Shown here: in pieces, positions 52,601 through 64,000 of the stretch
Layout of the letters: each line of letters begins with the position of its first letter
Position numbering within the stretch: the first letter of the stretch is position 1
NCBI GenBank assembly: GCA_037783415.1
Contig: JAZGTN010000098.1
Coordinates: 992,001 to 1,056,000, forward strand
DNA: 64,000 bases
DNA from: Leptasterias polaris
Taxonomy: Eukaryota; Echinodermata; Asteroidea; Forcipulatida; Asteriidae
Reading direction: 5' to 3'
Notes under the pieces: model-generated
What the model was told of the DNA's origin: nothing
Databases searched by the model: none
Seen by the model: the letters and a program-made list of their open reading frames with translations, nothing else
Program-made: the position numbers and the translations under genes

Positions 52601-55600
52601 TGTTTGTTTGCTCCCCATAAGCACGAATACAACATTTGTAAGACCATGGTGTCCCTAACATTACTTTTGCCATAATTGTTCTGAGAAGGTGTGAACTCTT
52701 AAATCGTCAGAATTATTACTGTTGCTGCACTTCTCTCATGCATAACTGTATTCACATTATGTAACTATTACTATAAATGAAAACAAAACAATTGCAAACT
52801 CCATGTTCTGTTTATTCTTCTTGATCAGAGCGCAGAGCTTTCCTTGAGGAAGAGGCAGCCGAAGAGGCAGCCGAAAAGCGTGCACACGGTTAGTATAACT
52901 CAAAATTCATCAAGGCTTCCTATTTTTCAATAACATAAACAAGCTTTGATAATAATCGAAATCTAACTCAAAAACTGTCAGTGCATTTCAAATTTGGTAA
53001 TGAACAAAATTAATGTACTTCATAATGGGATATAACAATTTATTGTCATCTTATACATTTGTTTTGTTTAGACGAAGGGACCTTCGTTGCAGATGAGGAA
53101 GCTAAGAAAGGTTACAAAGGTTCGTATATTTACCGCTTAACTCAATGGGTCAAACTGCGTCTTCTTTATAAAGTTACCAATAATGAAAATATACTTTGAT
53201 TTATTTTACATTTTGATGATTCAAAAGTTATGATTTATCACGATTTAGATTATTTGTCTAATCACCTTTTTAATGATTCCAGTACATTAGGCCATATCCT
53301 TCAACCCCCTCCCCATAAACAAATTATAAATAATTATTATCTGGCGGACCATTAGTTTTGTAATATTTAAAACCAAACAATAGTTTTTGAAGCAATACAC
53401 TTATGAATGTTCCCTAGACCCCTGACAAGAAGTAAACAGTAACTCTGAGTTTCTATACAAATGATTTTTTTGTTATGTTCTTAAGGGGTAAGTTTGTTTC
53501 TTGTGAATTTTGTTTGAAGCTGTGCTGTGATATTGGAACTGTTTATCTGTCTAAAACAATCGTGTCCCAAAGTCTATTTTCTTTTCCTTTTCTGTTTTCC
53601 ACATACTTTCTTGGCATGCAGATCTCAAGGAGGAACTCATCAAGGCCCTTGAGGAGAAATTGAATGCAGGTGAATCAAACAAAAATGAATTTAAATGAAT
53701 TTGTTTGTGAAAAAATGAAGAGTCTAATTTTGATATATCGTTGTTGATTTATATATAGGAACCACTAGATGCATGTTTTTGTAGACCTAACATAACATTT
53801 TCAAGACTTTCCAAGCTATTCTTAGGACTTAACCAATGTACTGTTCTCAGGACGTGTGAATTTTGAAATCATCTTAATTTGTTATGTATAAAATTTACCT
53901 ACTATATTTCAACGGTCTCTCAGTATTGCCCACAAAATAAATGTTTTGATAATCTTAAAAATACCTTAGACTTGTAGAAATGTGACTTAAAACTGTAAAT
54001 TATTTTTATCTTTCTTGATCAGACGAAGATCACAAAGCCTTGATAGAGGAAGAGGCAGCCCCCAAAAAGTGCATGGTTATAAATCGAATTAAATCCCTAG
54101 ACTTCCTGCTTCCAATAACCTAAACAAGCTTTGGTAATAATCACAACCAAATTCAAACACTGTCAGTGCATTTCAAAATTTGCAATAAACATTATTACCA
54201 ATGTACTTCATTGTTCGGATACAGCCTTTACACACTTGACATGTATAGTTCCATCTCTGTGAAATTAATATACAATGTTCAAAACAACTTTGCTTTCTTC
54301 CTTCAGCCGAGGAGCAAGACGATACTGAAAAACGTGGAAGAGCGTACCCGAATAGTGAAGGTTAGTTTTATGCTAATATTTATTTTAATACAGGTTTAAT
54401 CAGAATCCAACAGAGAAAACACGTGTAGGGCTGCTGAAGCAGCTGCAGTAAGAGTTTAAAATAATTAAAAACATTTATTGAAGTTGACTTTTGTTAGGCT
54501 TGCAACTGTTTATATGTGACCAAAAATTCTCCAGCCTTGCGAAAGAGGGCAGCCTTCTTTAGATGTATCGTGGCTTGATTTATAGTATTCGCAGGATGTA
54601 AGTGCTGTTTTGTCAAATGAGCCCAATATTTTCATTGTTTTCCAAGCCTTTTTGTCCAAAACGTTTAAAGGAGAGATGAAGTAAACTGTTATGTTTGCTT
54701 ACCGTTAGCACAAATACAGTTTGTAAGACCATGTTGTCCCTAACATTACTTATGCCATAATTATTGTTCTGAGAAGGTGTGCATTCTGAAATCGTCAGAA
54801 TTAATACTGTTGCTGCACTTTTCTCATGCATAACTGTATTTCACATTATGTATAACTATTACTATAAATGAAAACAAAACAATTGCAAACTCCATGTTCT
54901 GTGTATTCTTCTTGATCAGAGCGCAGAGCTTTCCTAGAGGAAGAGGCAGCCGAAAAACGTGCACAAGGTTAGTAAAACTCAAAATTCATCAAGGCTTAAT
55001 TCCTACTTTCCAATAACCTAAACAAGCATTGATAATAATCGAAATCTAACTCAAACACTGTCAGTGCATTTCAAAATTTGCAATAAACATTATTACCAAT
55101 GTACTTCATTGTTCGGATACAGCCTTTACACACTTTACATGTATAGTTCCATCTCTGTGAAATTAATTTACAATGTTCAAAACTGAAATTTGCTTTTTTT
55201 CCTTCAGCCGAGCAACACGATACTGAAAAACGTGGAAGAGCGTACCCGAATAGTGAAGGTTAGTTTTATGCTAATATTTCTTTTAACTCACCGGGGACAG
55301 GTTCAATCAGAATCCAACAGAGAAAAACACGTGTATGGCTGCTGCAGCAGCTGCAGTATAAAGAGTTAAAATTATTAAAAATCATTTGTGAAGTTGACTT
55401 GTGTTAGGCTTGCAACTGTTTATATGTGACCAAAAATTATCCAGCCTTGCGAAGGAGGGCAGCCTTTTTTGATGCATCGTGGCTTGATTTATAAGATTCG
55501 CAAGATGTAAGTGCTGTTTTGTCAAATGAGCCCAACATTTTCATTATTTTCCAAGCCTTTTTTCAAAAAATGTAAAATAGAGATGAAGTAATCTGTTTGT

Positions 55601-58600
55601 TTGCTCCCCATAAGCACGAATACAACATTTGTAAGACCATGGTGTCCCTAACATTACTTTTGCCATAATTGTTCTGAGAAGGTGTGAACTCTTAAATCGT
55701 CAGAATTATTACTGTTGCTGCACTTCTCTCATGCATAACTGTATTCACATTATGTAACTATTACTATAAATGAAAACAAAACAATTGCAAACTCCATGTT
55801 CTGTTTATTCTTCTTGATCAGAGCGCAGAGCTTTCCTTGAGGAAGAGGCAGCCGAAGAGGCAGCCGAAAAGCGTGCACACGGTTAGTATAACTCAAAATT
55901 CATCAAGGCTTCCTATTTTTCAATAACATAAACAAGCTTTGATAATAATCGAAATCTAACTCAAAAACTGTCAGTGCATTTCAAATTTGGTAATGAACAA
56001 AATTAATGTACTTCATAATGGGATATAACAATTTATTGTCATCTTATACATTTGTTTTGTTTAGACGAAGGGACCTTCGTTGCAGATGAGGAAGCTAAGA
56101 AAGGTTACAAAGGTTCGTATATTTACCGCTTAACTCAATGGGTCAAACTGCGTCTTCTTTATAAAGTTACCAATAATGAAAATATACTTTGATTTATTTT
56201 ACATTTTGATGATTCAAAAGTTATGATTTATCACGATTTAGATTATTTGTCTAATCACCTTTTTAATGATTCCAGTACATTAGGCCATATCCTTCAACCC
56301 CCTCCCCATAAACAAATTATAAATAATTATTATCTGGCGGACCATTAGTTTTGTAATATTTAAAACCAAACAATAGTTTTTGAAGCAATACACTTATGAA
56401 TGTTCCCTAGACCCCTGACAAGAAGTAAACAGTAACTCTGAGTTTCTATACAAATGATTTTTTTGTTATGTTCTTAAGGGGTAAGTTTGTTTCTTGTGAA
56501 TTTTGTTTGAAGCTGTGCTGTGATATTGGAACTGTTTATCTGTCTAAAACAATCGTGTCCCAAAGTCTATTTTCTTTTCCTTTTCTGTTTTCCACATACT
56601 TTCTTGGCATGCAGATCTCAAGGAGGAACTCATCAAGGCCCTTGAGGAGAAATTGAATGCAGGTGAATCAAACAAAAATGAATTTAAATGAATTTGTTTG
56701 TGAAAAAATGAAGAGTCTAATTTTGATATATCGTTGTTGATTTATATATAGGAACCACTAGATGCATGTTTTTGTAGACCTAACATAACATTTTCAAGAC
56801 TTTCCAAGCTATTCTTAGGACTTAACCAATGTACTGTTCTCAGGACGTGTGAATTTTGAAATCATCTTAATTATTTATGTATAAAATTTACCTACTATAT
56901 TTCAACGGTCTCTCAGTATTGCCCACAAAATAAATGTTTTGATAATCTTAAAAATACCTTAGACTTGTAGAAATGTGACTTAAAACTGTAAATTATTTTT
57001 ATCTTTCTTGATCAGACGAAGATCACAAAGCCTTGATAGAGGAAGAGGCAGCCCCCAAAAAGTGCATGGTTATAAATCGAATTAAATCCCTAGACTTCCT
57101 GCTTCCAATAACCTAAACAAGCTTTGGTAATAATCACAACCAAATTCAAACACTGTCAGTGCATTTCAAAATTTGCAATAAACATTATTACCAATGTACT
57201 TCATTGTTCGGATACAGCCTTTACACACTTGACATGTATAGTTCCATCTCTGTGAAATTAATATACAATGTTCAAAACAACTTTGCTTTCTTCCTTCAGC
57301 CGAGGAGCAAGACGATACTGAAAAACGTGGAAGAGCGTACCCGAATAGTGAAGGTTAGTTTTATGCTAATATTTATTTTAATACAGGTTTAATCAGAATC
57401 CAACAGAGAAAACACGTGTAGGGCTGCTGAAGCAGCTGCAGTAAGAGTTTAAAATAATAAAAAACATTTATTGAAGTTGACTTTTGTTAGGCTTGCAACT
57501 GTTTATATGTGACCAAAAATTCTCAAGCCTTGCGAAAGAGGGCAGCCTTCTTTTGATGTATCGTGGCTTGATTTATAGTATTCGCAGGATGTAAGTGCTG
57601 TTTTGTCAAATGAGCCCAATATTTTCATTGTTTTCCAAGCCTTTTTGTCCAAAACTTTTAAAGGAGAGATGAAGTAAACTGTTATGTTTGCTTACCGTTA
57701 GCACAAATACAGTTTGTAAGACCATGTTGTCCCTAACATTACTTATGCCATAATTATTGTTCTGAGAAGGTGTGCATTCTGAAATCGTCAGAATTAATAC
57801 TGTTGCTGCACTTTTCTCATGCATAACTGTATTTCACATTATGTATAACTATTACTATAAATGAAAACAAAACAATTGCAAACTCCATGTTCTGTGTATT
57901 CTTCTTGATCAGAGCGCAGAGCTTTCCTAGAGGAAGAGGCAGCCGAAAAACGTGCACAAGGTTAGTAAAACTCAAAATTCATCAAGGCTTAATTCCTACT
58001 TTCCAATAACCTAAACAAGCATTGATAATAATCGAAATCTAACTCAAACACTGTCAGTGCATTTCAAAATTTGCAATAAACATTATTACCAATGTACTTC
58101 ATTGTTCGGATACAGCCTTTACACACTTTACATGTATAGTTCCATCTCTGTGAAATTAATTTACAATGTTCAAAACTGAAATTTGCTTTTTTTCCTTCAG
58201 CCGAGCAACACGATACTGAAAAACGTGGAAGAGCGTACCCGAATAGTGAAGGTTAGTTTTATGCTAATATTTCTTTTAACTCACCGGGGACAGGTTCAAT
58301 CAGAATCCAACAGAGAAAAACACGTGTATGGCTGCTGCAGCAGCTGCAGTATAAAGAGTTAAAATTATTAAAAATCATTTGTGAAGTTGACTTGTGTTAG
58401 GCTTGCAACTGTTTATATGTGACCAAAAATTATCCAGCCTTGCGAAGGAGGGCAGCCTTTTTTGATGCATCGTGGCTTGATTTATAAGATTCGCAAGATG
58501 TAAGTGCTGTTTTGTCAAATGAGCCCAACATTTTCATTATTTTCCAAGCCTTTTTTCAAAAAATGTAAAATAGAGATGAAGTAATCTGTTTGTTTGCTCC

Positions 58601-61600
58601 CCATAAGCACGAATACAACATTTGTAAGACCATGGTGTCCCTAACATTACTTTTGCCATAATTGTTCTGAGAAGGTGTGAACTCTTAAATCGTCAGAATT
58701 ATTACTGTTGCTGCACTTCTCTCATGCATAACTGTATTCACATTATGTAACTATTACTATAAATGAAAACAAAACAATTGCAAACTCCATGTTCTGTTTA
58801 TTCTTCTTGATCAGAGCGCAGAGCTTTCCTTGAGGAAGAGGCAGCCGAAGAGGCAGCCGAAAAGCGTGCACACGGTTAGTATAACTCAAAATTCATCAAG
58901 GCTTCCTATTTTTCAATAACATAAACAAGCTTTGATAATAATCGAAATCTAACTCAAAAACTGTCAGTGCATTTCAAATTTGGTAATGAACAAAATTAAT
59001 GTACTTCATAATGGGATATAACAATTTATTGTCATCTTATACATTTGTTTTGTTTAGACGAAGGGACCTTCGTTGCAGATGAGGAAGCTAAGAAAGGTTA
59101 CAAAGGTTCGTATATTTACCGCTTAACTCAATGGGTCAAACTGCGTCTTCTTTATAAAGTTACCAATAATGAAAATATACTTTGATTTATTTTACATTTT
59201 GATGATTCAAAAGTTATGATTTATCACGATTTAGATTATTTGTCTAATCACCTTTTTAATGATTCCAGTACATTAGGCCATATCCTTCAACCCCCTCCCC
59301 ATAAACAAATTATAAATAATTATTATCTGGCGGACCATTAGTTTTGTAATATTTAAAACCAAACAATAGTTTTTGAAGCAATACACTTATGAATGTTCCC
59401 TAGACCCCTGACAAGAAGTAAACAGTAACTCTGAGTTTCTATACAAATGATTTTTTTGTTATGTTCTTAAGGGGTAAGTTTGTTTCTTGTAAATTTTGTT
59501 TGAAGCTGTGCTGTGATATTGGAACTGTTTATCTGTCTAAAACAATCGTGTCCCAAAGTCTATTTTCTTTTCCTTTTCTGTTTTCCACATACTTTCTTGG
59601 CATGCAGATCTCAAGGAGGAACTCATCAAGGCCCTTGAGGAGAAATTGAATGCAGGTGAATCAAACAAAAATGAATTTAAATGAATTTGTTTGTGAAAAA
59701 ATGAAGAGTCTAATTTTGATATATCGTTGTTGATTTATATATAGGAACCACTAGATGCATGTTTTTGTAGACCTAACATAACATTTTCAAGACTTTCCAA
59801 GCTATTCTTAGGACTTAACCAATGTACTGTTCTCAGGACGTGTGAATTTTGAAATCATCTTAATTATTTATGTATAAAATTTACCTACTATATTTCAACG
59901 GTCTCTCAGTATTGCCCACAAAATAAATGTTTTGATAATCTTAAAAATACCTTAGACTTGTAGAAATGTGACTTAAAACTGTAAATTATTTTTATCTTTC
60001 TTGATCAGACGAAGATCACAAAGCCTTGATAGAGGAAGAGGCAGCCCCCAAAAAGTGCATGGTTATAAATCGAATTAAATCCCTTGACTTCCTGCTTCCA
60101 ATAACCTAAACAAGCTTTGGTAATAATCACAACCAAATTCAAACACTGTCAGTGCATTTCAAAATTTGCAATAAACATTATTACCAATGTACTTCATTGT
60201 TCGGATACAGCCTTTACACACTTGACATGTATAGTTCCATCTCTGTGAAATTAATATACAATGTTCAAAACAACTTTGCTTTCTTCCTTCAGCCGAGGAG
60301 CAAGACGATACTGAAAAACGTGGAAGAGCGTACCCGAATAGTGAAGGTTAGTTTTATGCTAATATTTATTTTAATACAGGTTTAATCAGAATCCAACAGA
60401 GAAAACACGTGTAGGGCTGCTGAAGCAGCTGCAGTAAGAGTTTAAAATAATAAAAAACATTTATTGAAGTTGACTTTTGTTAGGCTTGCAACTGTTTATA
60501 TGTGACCAAAAATTCTCCAGCCTTGCGAAAGAGGGCAGCCTTCTTTTGATGTATCGTGGCTTGATTTATAGTATTCGCAGGATGTAAGTGCTGTTTTGTC
60601 AAATGAGCCCAATATTTTCATTGTTTTCCAAGCCTTTTTGTCCAAAACTTTTAAAGGAGAGATGAAGTAAACTGTTATGTTTGCTTACCGTTAGCACAAA
60701 TACAGTTTGTAAGACCATGTTGTCCCTAACATTACTTATGCCATAATTATTGTTCTGAGAAGGTGTGCATTCTGAAATCGTCAGAATTAATACTGTTGCT
60801 GCACTTTTCTCATGCATAACTGTATTTCACATTATGTATAACTATTACTATAAATGAAAACAAAACAATTGCAAACTCCATGTTCTGTGTATTCTTCTTG
60901 ATCAGAGCGCAGAGCTTTCCTAGAGGAAGAGGCAGCCGAAAAACGTGCACAAGGTTAGTAAAACTCAAAATTCATCAAGGCTTAATTCCTACTTTCCAAT
61001 AACCTAAACAAGCATTGATAATAATCGAAATCTAACTCAAACACTGTCAGTGCATTTCAAAATTTGCAATAAACATTATTACCAATGTACTTCATTGTTC
61101 GGATACAGCCTTTACACACTTTACATGTATAGTTCCATCTCTGTGAAATTAATTTACAATGTTCAAAACTGAAATTTGCTTTTTTTCCTTCAGCCGAGCA
61201 ACACGATACTGAAAAACGTGGAAGAGCGTACCCGAATAGTGAAGGTTAGTTTTATGCTAATATTTCTTTTAACTCACCGGGGACAGGTTCAATCAGAATC
61301 CAACAGAGAAAAACACGTGTATGGCTGCTGCAGCAGCTGCAGTATAAAGAGTTAAAATTATTAAAAATAATTTGTGAAGTTGACTTGTGTTAGGCTTGCA
61401 ACTGTTTATATGTGACCAAAAATTATCCAGCCTTGCGAAGGAGGGCAGCCTTTTTTGATGCATCGTGGCTTGATTTATAAGATTCGCAAGATGTAAGTGC
61501 TGTTTTGTCAAATGAGCCCAACATTTTCATTATTTTCCAAGCCTTTTTTCAAAAAATGTAAAATAGAGATGAAGTAATCTGTTTGTTTGCTCCCCATAAG

Positions 61601-63931
61601 CACGAATACAACATTTGTAAGACCATGGTGTCCCTAACATTACTTTTGCCATAATTGTTCTGAGAAGGTGTGAACTCTTAAATCGTCAGAATTATTACTG
61701 TTGCTGCACTTCTCTCATGCATATAGTTGTATTTCACATTATGTAACTATTTCTATTAATGAAAACAAAACAATTGCAAACTCCATGTTTTGTTTATTCT
61801 TCTTGATCAGAGCGCAGAGCTTTCCTAGAGGAAGAGGCAGCCGAAAAACGTGCACAAGGTTAGTATAACTCAAAATTCATCAAGGCTTAATTCCTACTTT
61901 CCAATAACCTAAACAAGCTTTGATAATAATCGAAAACAAACTCAAAAACTGGGGTCAGTGCATTTCAAATTTGGTCATAATAATGTACTTCATGATGGGA
62001 TAATAGCACTTACATACCATAGAGGTTTATCTCCGTTAAGTTGATTTAAACTATTCAATCTAAAATAAATGTCTTCCTTCGGCCGATGAAGTCGAAACTG
62101 AGGAGCACAAGATGCTTCTAGAGCAATAAGCTGCTGAGAAACGTGCACAGGGTGAGAGTATGCTAATTTCAATTTAATTCTAACTAAATCAATTCTAACT
62201 AATTCTGTCACGTGCTTGCCAAACTGTTATAAACTTCAGCAAACACGAACCTTGGTCAATGTATTTTCAACTCACGGGTAGTGCAATATTACTCGGTTCT
62301 TCATAATTTACCTATAGGCAGAGCCTTCACACACCGTTGGTCTGTCTTTGTGGGACAGACAGTATCCGTGATGAGCTAAATTTGAATTTTGTGTTTTCCC
62401 TTCAGCCGAGGAAGCCGATGAGAAACGTAGGAGAGCGTACCCGAATAGTGAAGGTTATTTTATGCTTATTTCTTTTAACAGAGAACAACACGTGAAGGGC
62501 TGCTGCAGCAGCTGCAGTAAAAGTTTTTAAAAATTAAAAAACATTTATTGAAGTTGACTTTTGTTATGCTTGCAACTGTTCATAATATATGACCAAAAAG
62601 TCTTCAGCCTTGCGAAAAAGGGCAGCCTTTGTTGATGCATCGTGGCTTGATTTATAAGATTCGCAAGATGTAAGTGCTGTTTTGTCAAATGAGCCCAATA
62701 TTTTCATTGTTTTCCAAGCCTTTTTTCAAAAAATGTAAAATAGAGATGAAGTAAACTGTTTGTTTGCTCCCCATAAGCACGAATACAACATTTGTAAGAC
62801 CACGGTGTCACTAACATTACTTATGCCATAATTGTTCTGAGAAGGTGTGAACTCTTAAATCGTCAGAATTGTACTGTTGCTGCACTTCTCTCATGTATAA
62901 CTGTATTTCACATTATGTAACTATTTCTATTAATGAAAACAAAACAATTGCAAACTCCATGTTCTGTTTATTCTTCTTGATCAGAGCGCAGAGCTTTCCT
63001 TGAGGAAGAGGCACCCGAAAAACGTGCACACGGTTAGTATAACTCAAAATTCATCAAGGCTTCCTACTTTCCAATAACATAAACAAGCTTTGATAATAAT
63101 CGAAATCTAACTCAAACACTGTCAGTGCATTTCAAATTTGGTAATGAACAAAAATAATGTTCTTCATAATGGGATATAGCAAAATTGATATTATTTTTCT
63201 TATCTTGAAGACTGACATATTATAATGTATGCTATATCCCCCAAAACGTTAATTAGGCGGGCCATGGTTGTAATTAGTTTTTTGTTATTTCAAACAAATA
63301 ATAGTTTTTAAAGCAATTAATATAAATATTCCCCTGACAAGAAAAAGGCAGTAACTCTGGGTTTTTGTGAAAACTGTTTTTGTTGTTTTGTTCTTAGGGT
63401 TAGTTTGTTCCTTGTGTTTTTTATTTGAAGCTGTGCTGTGATTATTTGAATTGTTTAGGCTACTGGTCTCAAACAATCGTGTTCAAAAGTAAATTTTCTT
63501 TTCCTGTTCTGTTTTCCCTCACCCTTTCTTGGCATGTAGATCTTAAGGAGGAACTTATCAAGGCCCTTGAGGAGAAATTGATGCCAGGTGAATCAAACAA
63601 AAATGCATTTGAATAAATTTGTGAGGGAAATATTGAGAAGGAGCTAATTTTGAGATATCCTGGTGTGATTTATAGAAACCACTAGATGTATTGTTTGGTA
63701 GATCAAACCCAACATTTTCAATACTTTACAAGCTTTTCTCAAGACATTGCCGATGTACTGTTCTCAGTACTGTTCTCTATCAACAAATAAGCTGACACTG
63801 TTTAAACTGAAATTTAACACAAACCTTACATACTCATTGCCTTTCAACTAAATAATCCAACCCCATCTTGCCAACTTTGTTTTAACAAAAATTTGTCCCT
63901 TTCTTCTTGTTTTACAGAGGATGGTTATTAA
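46595..63931 (+). CDS. Unrecognised secreted propeptide made of tandem micro-exons (whole gene)
   Basis: I do not recognise the family. Seen: a signal-peptide exon (MKIVLLFALCFGLASA), then more than 30 exons of 39-60 nt, every one entering and leaving in phase 1, with acceptors TTCAG or GATCAG and donors mostly GTTAGT. The final exon gives GluAspGlyTyr-stop. Joined, about 585 residues: acidic, Ala/Glu-rich, no cysteine in the in-frame exons, full of KR, RR and KK. Two exon types dominate and alternate 11 times: Y (..TEKRGRAYPNSE) and F (ERRAFLEEEAAEKRAQ). Inferred: a precursor cut by proprotein convertases into many copies of short peptides (signalling, antimicrobial or gamete-related), or a repetitive structural secretion. 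The array of identical exons makes any gene model or short-read transcript assembly here unreliable. Confidence 0.72.
47096..47146 (+). CDS. Micro-exon gene, exon 2
   Basis: 51 nt, phase 1 both ends: GADKEALLEALRAELGG. Predicted amphipathic helix. Acceptor CTCAAG, donor GAGG/GTAAAA. Confidence 0.75.
47390..47555. repeat. 55-bp tandem repeat, three copies, in intron 2
   Basis: CAGTGTGCAACCTGAGACTA, ACGAGGCCCCAATTGAAACA and CTACCCATGTCCACA recur at 47,390, 47,445 and 47,500. Confidence 0.95.
47678..47850. mobile_element. 173-bp palindromic MITE, TAGACCTTATGCAT ends
   Basis: Second copy of the innermost element of the nest at 2981-3489, in opposite orientation and of equal length, inside intron 2 of the micro-exon gene. 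Confidence 0.85.
48041..48100 (+). CDS. Micro-exon gene, exon 3 (AEEVETAEELR type)
   Basis: 60 nt if it ends at GAGA/GTGTAT: EEVETAEELRLFLELEPAE. The related sequence at 62,085-62,149 has a KR after the AAE/PAE part which is deleted here (CCTGCTGAGAGTGTATGC against GCTGCTGAGAAACGTGCACAGGG), so the donor position is less sure than in other exons. Confidence 0.55.
48332..50676 (+). CDS. Micro-exon gene, unit 1 (six exons)
   Basis: Exons: Y1 48332-48385 (EKQDDTEKRGRAYPNSE), F1 48934-48981 (ERRAFLEEEAAEKRAQ), Y2 49222-49272 (AEQHDTEKRGRAYPNSE), F2 49836-49895 (F with EEAAE doubled, ending KRAH), D 50079-50117 or 50126 (DEGTFVADEEAKK, optionally plus GYK), L 50629-50676 (DLKEELIKALEEKLNA). Lengths 54, 48, 51, 60, 39/48, 48; all phase 1 to 1. 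Exon D has two donors nine bases apart (AAAG/GTTACA and AAAG/GTTCGT). Y1 here differs slightly from later Y1 copies (EK for EE), marking the left border of the recent amplification. Confidence 0.7.
51030..51082 (+). pseudogene. Out-of-phase exon H, repeated four times
   Basis: After GATCAG the sequence reads DEDHKALIEEEAAPKKCM, clearly an F-type relative (IEEEAA.KK for LEEEAAEKR). Up to its GTTATA donor it is 53 nt, not a multiple of three, so including it throws the next Y exon out of frame and into a stop in the following F exon. Reading through the donor also stops soon. The same sequence is at 54023-54075, 57016-57068 and 60009-60061. Either always skipped, or an alternative truncated end. 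Confidence 0.6.
51314..53669 (+). CDS. Micro-exon gene, unit 2 (six exons)
   Basis: Y1 51314-51367 (EEQDDTEKRGRAYPNSE), F1 51927-51974, Y2 52215-52265, F2 52829-52888, D 53072-53110 (or 53119), L 53622-53669. Same products as unit 1. Exon H of this unit is at 54023-54075. Confidence 0.7.
54307..56662 (+). CDS. Micro-exon gene, unit 3 (six exons)
   Basis: Y1 54307-54360, F1 54920-54967, Y2 55208-55258, F2 55822-55881, D 56065-56103 (or 56112), L 56615-56662. The exons are unchanged from unit 2; rare intron differences (for example AAAACGTTT at 54,659) show it is a separate copy. Confidence 0.7.
57300..59655 (+). CDS. Micro-exon gene, unit 4 (six exons)
   Basis: Y1 57300-57353, F1 57913-57960, Y2 58201-58251, F2 58815-58874, D 59058-59096 (or 59105), L 59608-59655. 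Exons unchanged; private intron changes include CTCAAGCC for CTCCAGCC near 57,522 and TTGTAAATT for TTGTGAATT near 59,487. Confidence 0.7.
60293..61858 (+). CDS. Micro-exon gene, partial unit 5 (four exons)
   Basis: Y1 60293-60346, F1 60906-60953, Y2 61194-61244, then 61811-61858, an F exon of the 48-nt type (without the EEAAE doubling of F2). The identity with units 1-4 breaks near 61,723, inside the last intron, so this F exon belongs to the older, non-amplified right flank. Confidence 0.7.
62083..62149 (+). pseudogene. Dead relative of exon 3
   Basis: Sequence CCGATGAAGTCGAAACTGAG is related to exon 3 and ends in KRAQ before GGGTGAGAG. Its acceptor reads TTCGG instead of TTCAG, and the frame contains a TAA (GAGCAATAAGCT). 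It keeps the dibasic site that exon 3 at 48,041 has lost. Confidence 0.65.
62406..63931 (+). CDS. Micro-exon gene, 3' exons and stop
   Basis: Y-type 62406-62453 (EEADEKRRRAYPNSE, with KRRR for KRGR), F-type 62985-63032 (ERRAFLEEEAPEKRAH), L-type 63540-63587 (DLKEELIKALEEKLMP) and last exon 63918-63931 (acceptor TTTACAG, then GluAspGlyTyr and TAA). Sequence divergence from units 1-5 shows this is the old right edge of the gene. No D exon was found between F and L. The polyadenylation signal lies beyond the recognised sequence. Confidence 0.68.
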
Positions 63932-64000
63932 GTCTCCAGTTCGTCTATAAATGCCGGGCCTTAAGATAAATGGTATGTTTAACATTAATCAGGTTTCATG

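Larger units (their letters stand above)
48435..61723 (+). repeat. Tandem array of a 2,993-bp unit, about 4.4 copies
   Basis: Exons and introns repeat with a constant 2,993-bp step (for instance Y2 at 49222, 52215, 55208, 58201, 61194). Only a handful of single-base or small indel differences per unit were noticed by eye. Within each unit there is an older, diverged duplication: the Y1-F1 and Y2-F2 segments, including introns, resemble each other. So this is a higher-order repeat. Confidence 0.95.

Overview
This is animal nuclear DNA: AT-rich, intron-rich and crowded with MITEs, SINEs, foldback elements and non-LTR retrotransposon pieces. An echinoderm is the best guess. The pointers are a classic cadherin with the nonchordate-type domain block before EGF/laminin-G, tandem PAN/F5-8C lectin-like genes, and foldback transposons whose arms are tandem repeats, as in the TU elements described in sea urchin. 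Species cannot be fixed from sequence alone.

Left third (1-20.2 kb): one large minus-strand cadherin gene. It starts near 20,102 with a signal peptide and a Thr/Ser-rich mucin-like stretch. It continues through four cadherin repeats, a nonchordate classic-cadherin-type block, EGF-like and laminin-G exons, and runs off the left edge. Its roughly 12.6-kb intron (671-13,311) holds three tandem plus-strand genes (about 4.2, 7.7 and 10.6 kb). Each encodes a signal peptide, a PAN/apple-like domain and an F5/8 type C (discoidin) domain. The middle copy has lost one base in exon 2.

Middle (20-46 kb): one compact gene, a TMEM187 homologue at 23.7-24.6 kb, in a mobile-element graveyard. It holds tRNA-derived SINEs, TTAA-flanked MITEs, degraded non-LTR retrotransposons and a 4.3-kb nest of palindromes (33.4-37.7 kb) containing a foldback built of CCCATATGGG motifs. 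A second foldback (41.3-42.5 kb) abuts a 5'-truncated but otherwise open CR1/L2/Jockey-type retrotransposon (42.46-45.48 kb).

Right third (46.6-64 kb): a plus-strand gene I do not recognise and the most interesting item here. A signal-peptide exon is followed by dozens of tiny phase-1/phase-1 exons (39-60 nt) encoding an acidic, almost cysteine-free secreted precursor. Dibasic sites cut it on paper into repeated short peptides, several exactly nine residues long. Its centre is a tandem array of a 2,993-bp unit (about 4.4 nearly identical copies), each carrying six usable micro-exons plus one out-of-phase exon. The last exon, ending in a stop codon, is at 63,918-63,931.
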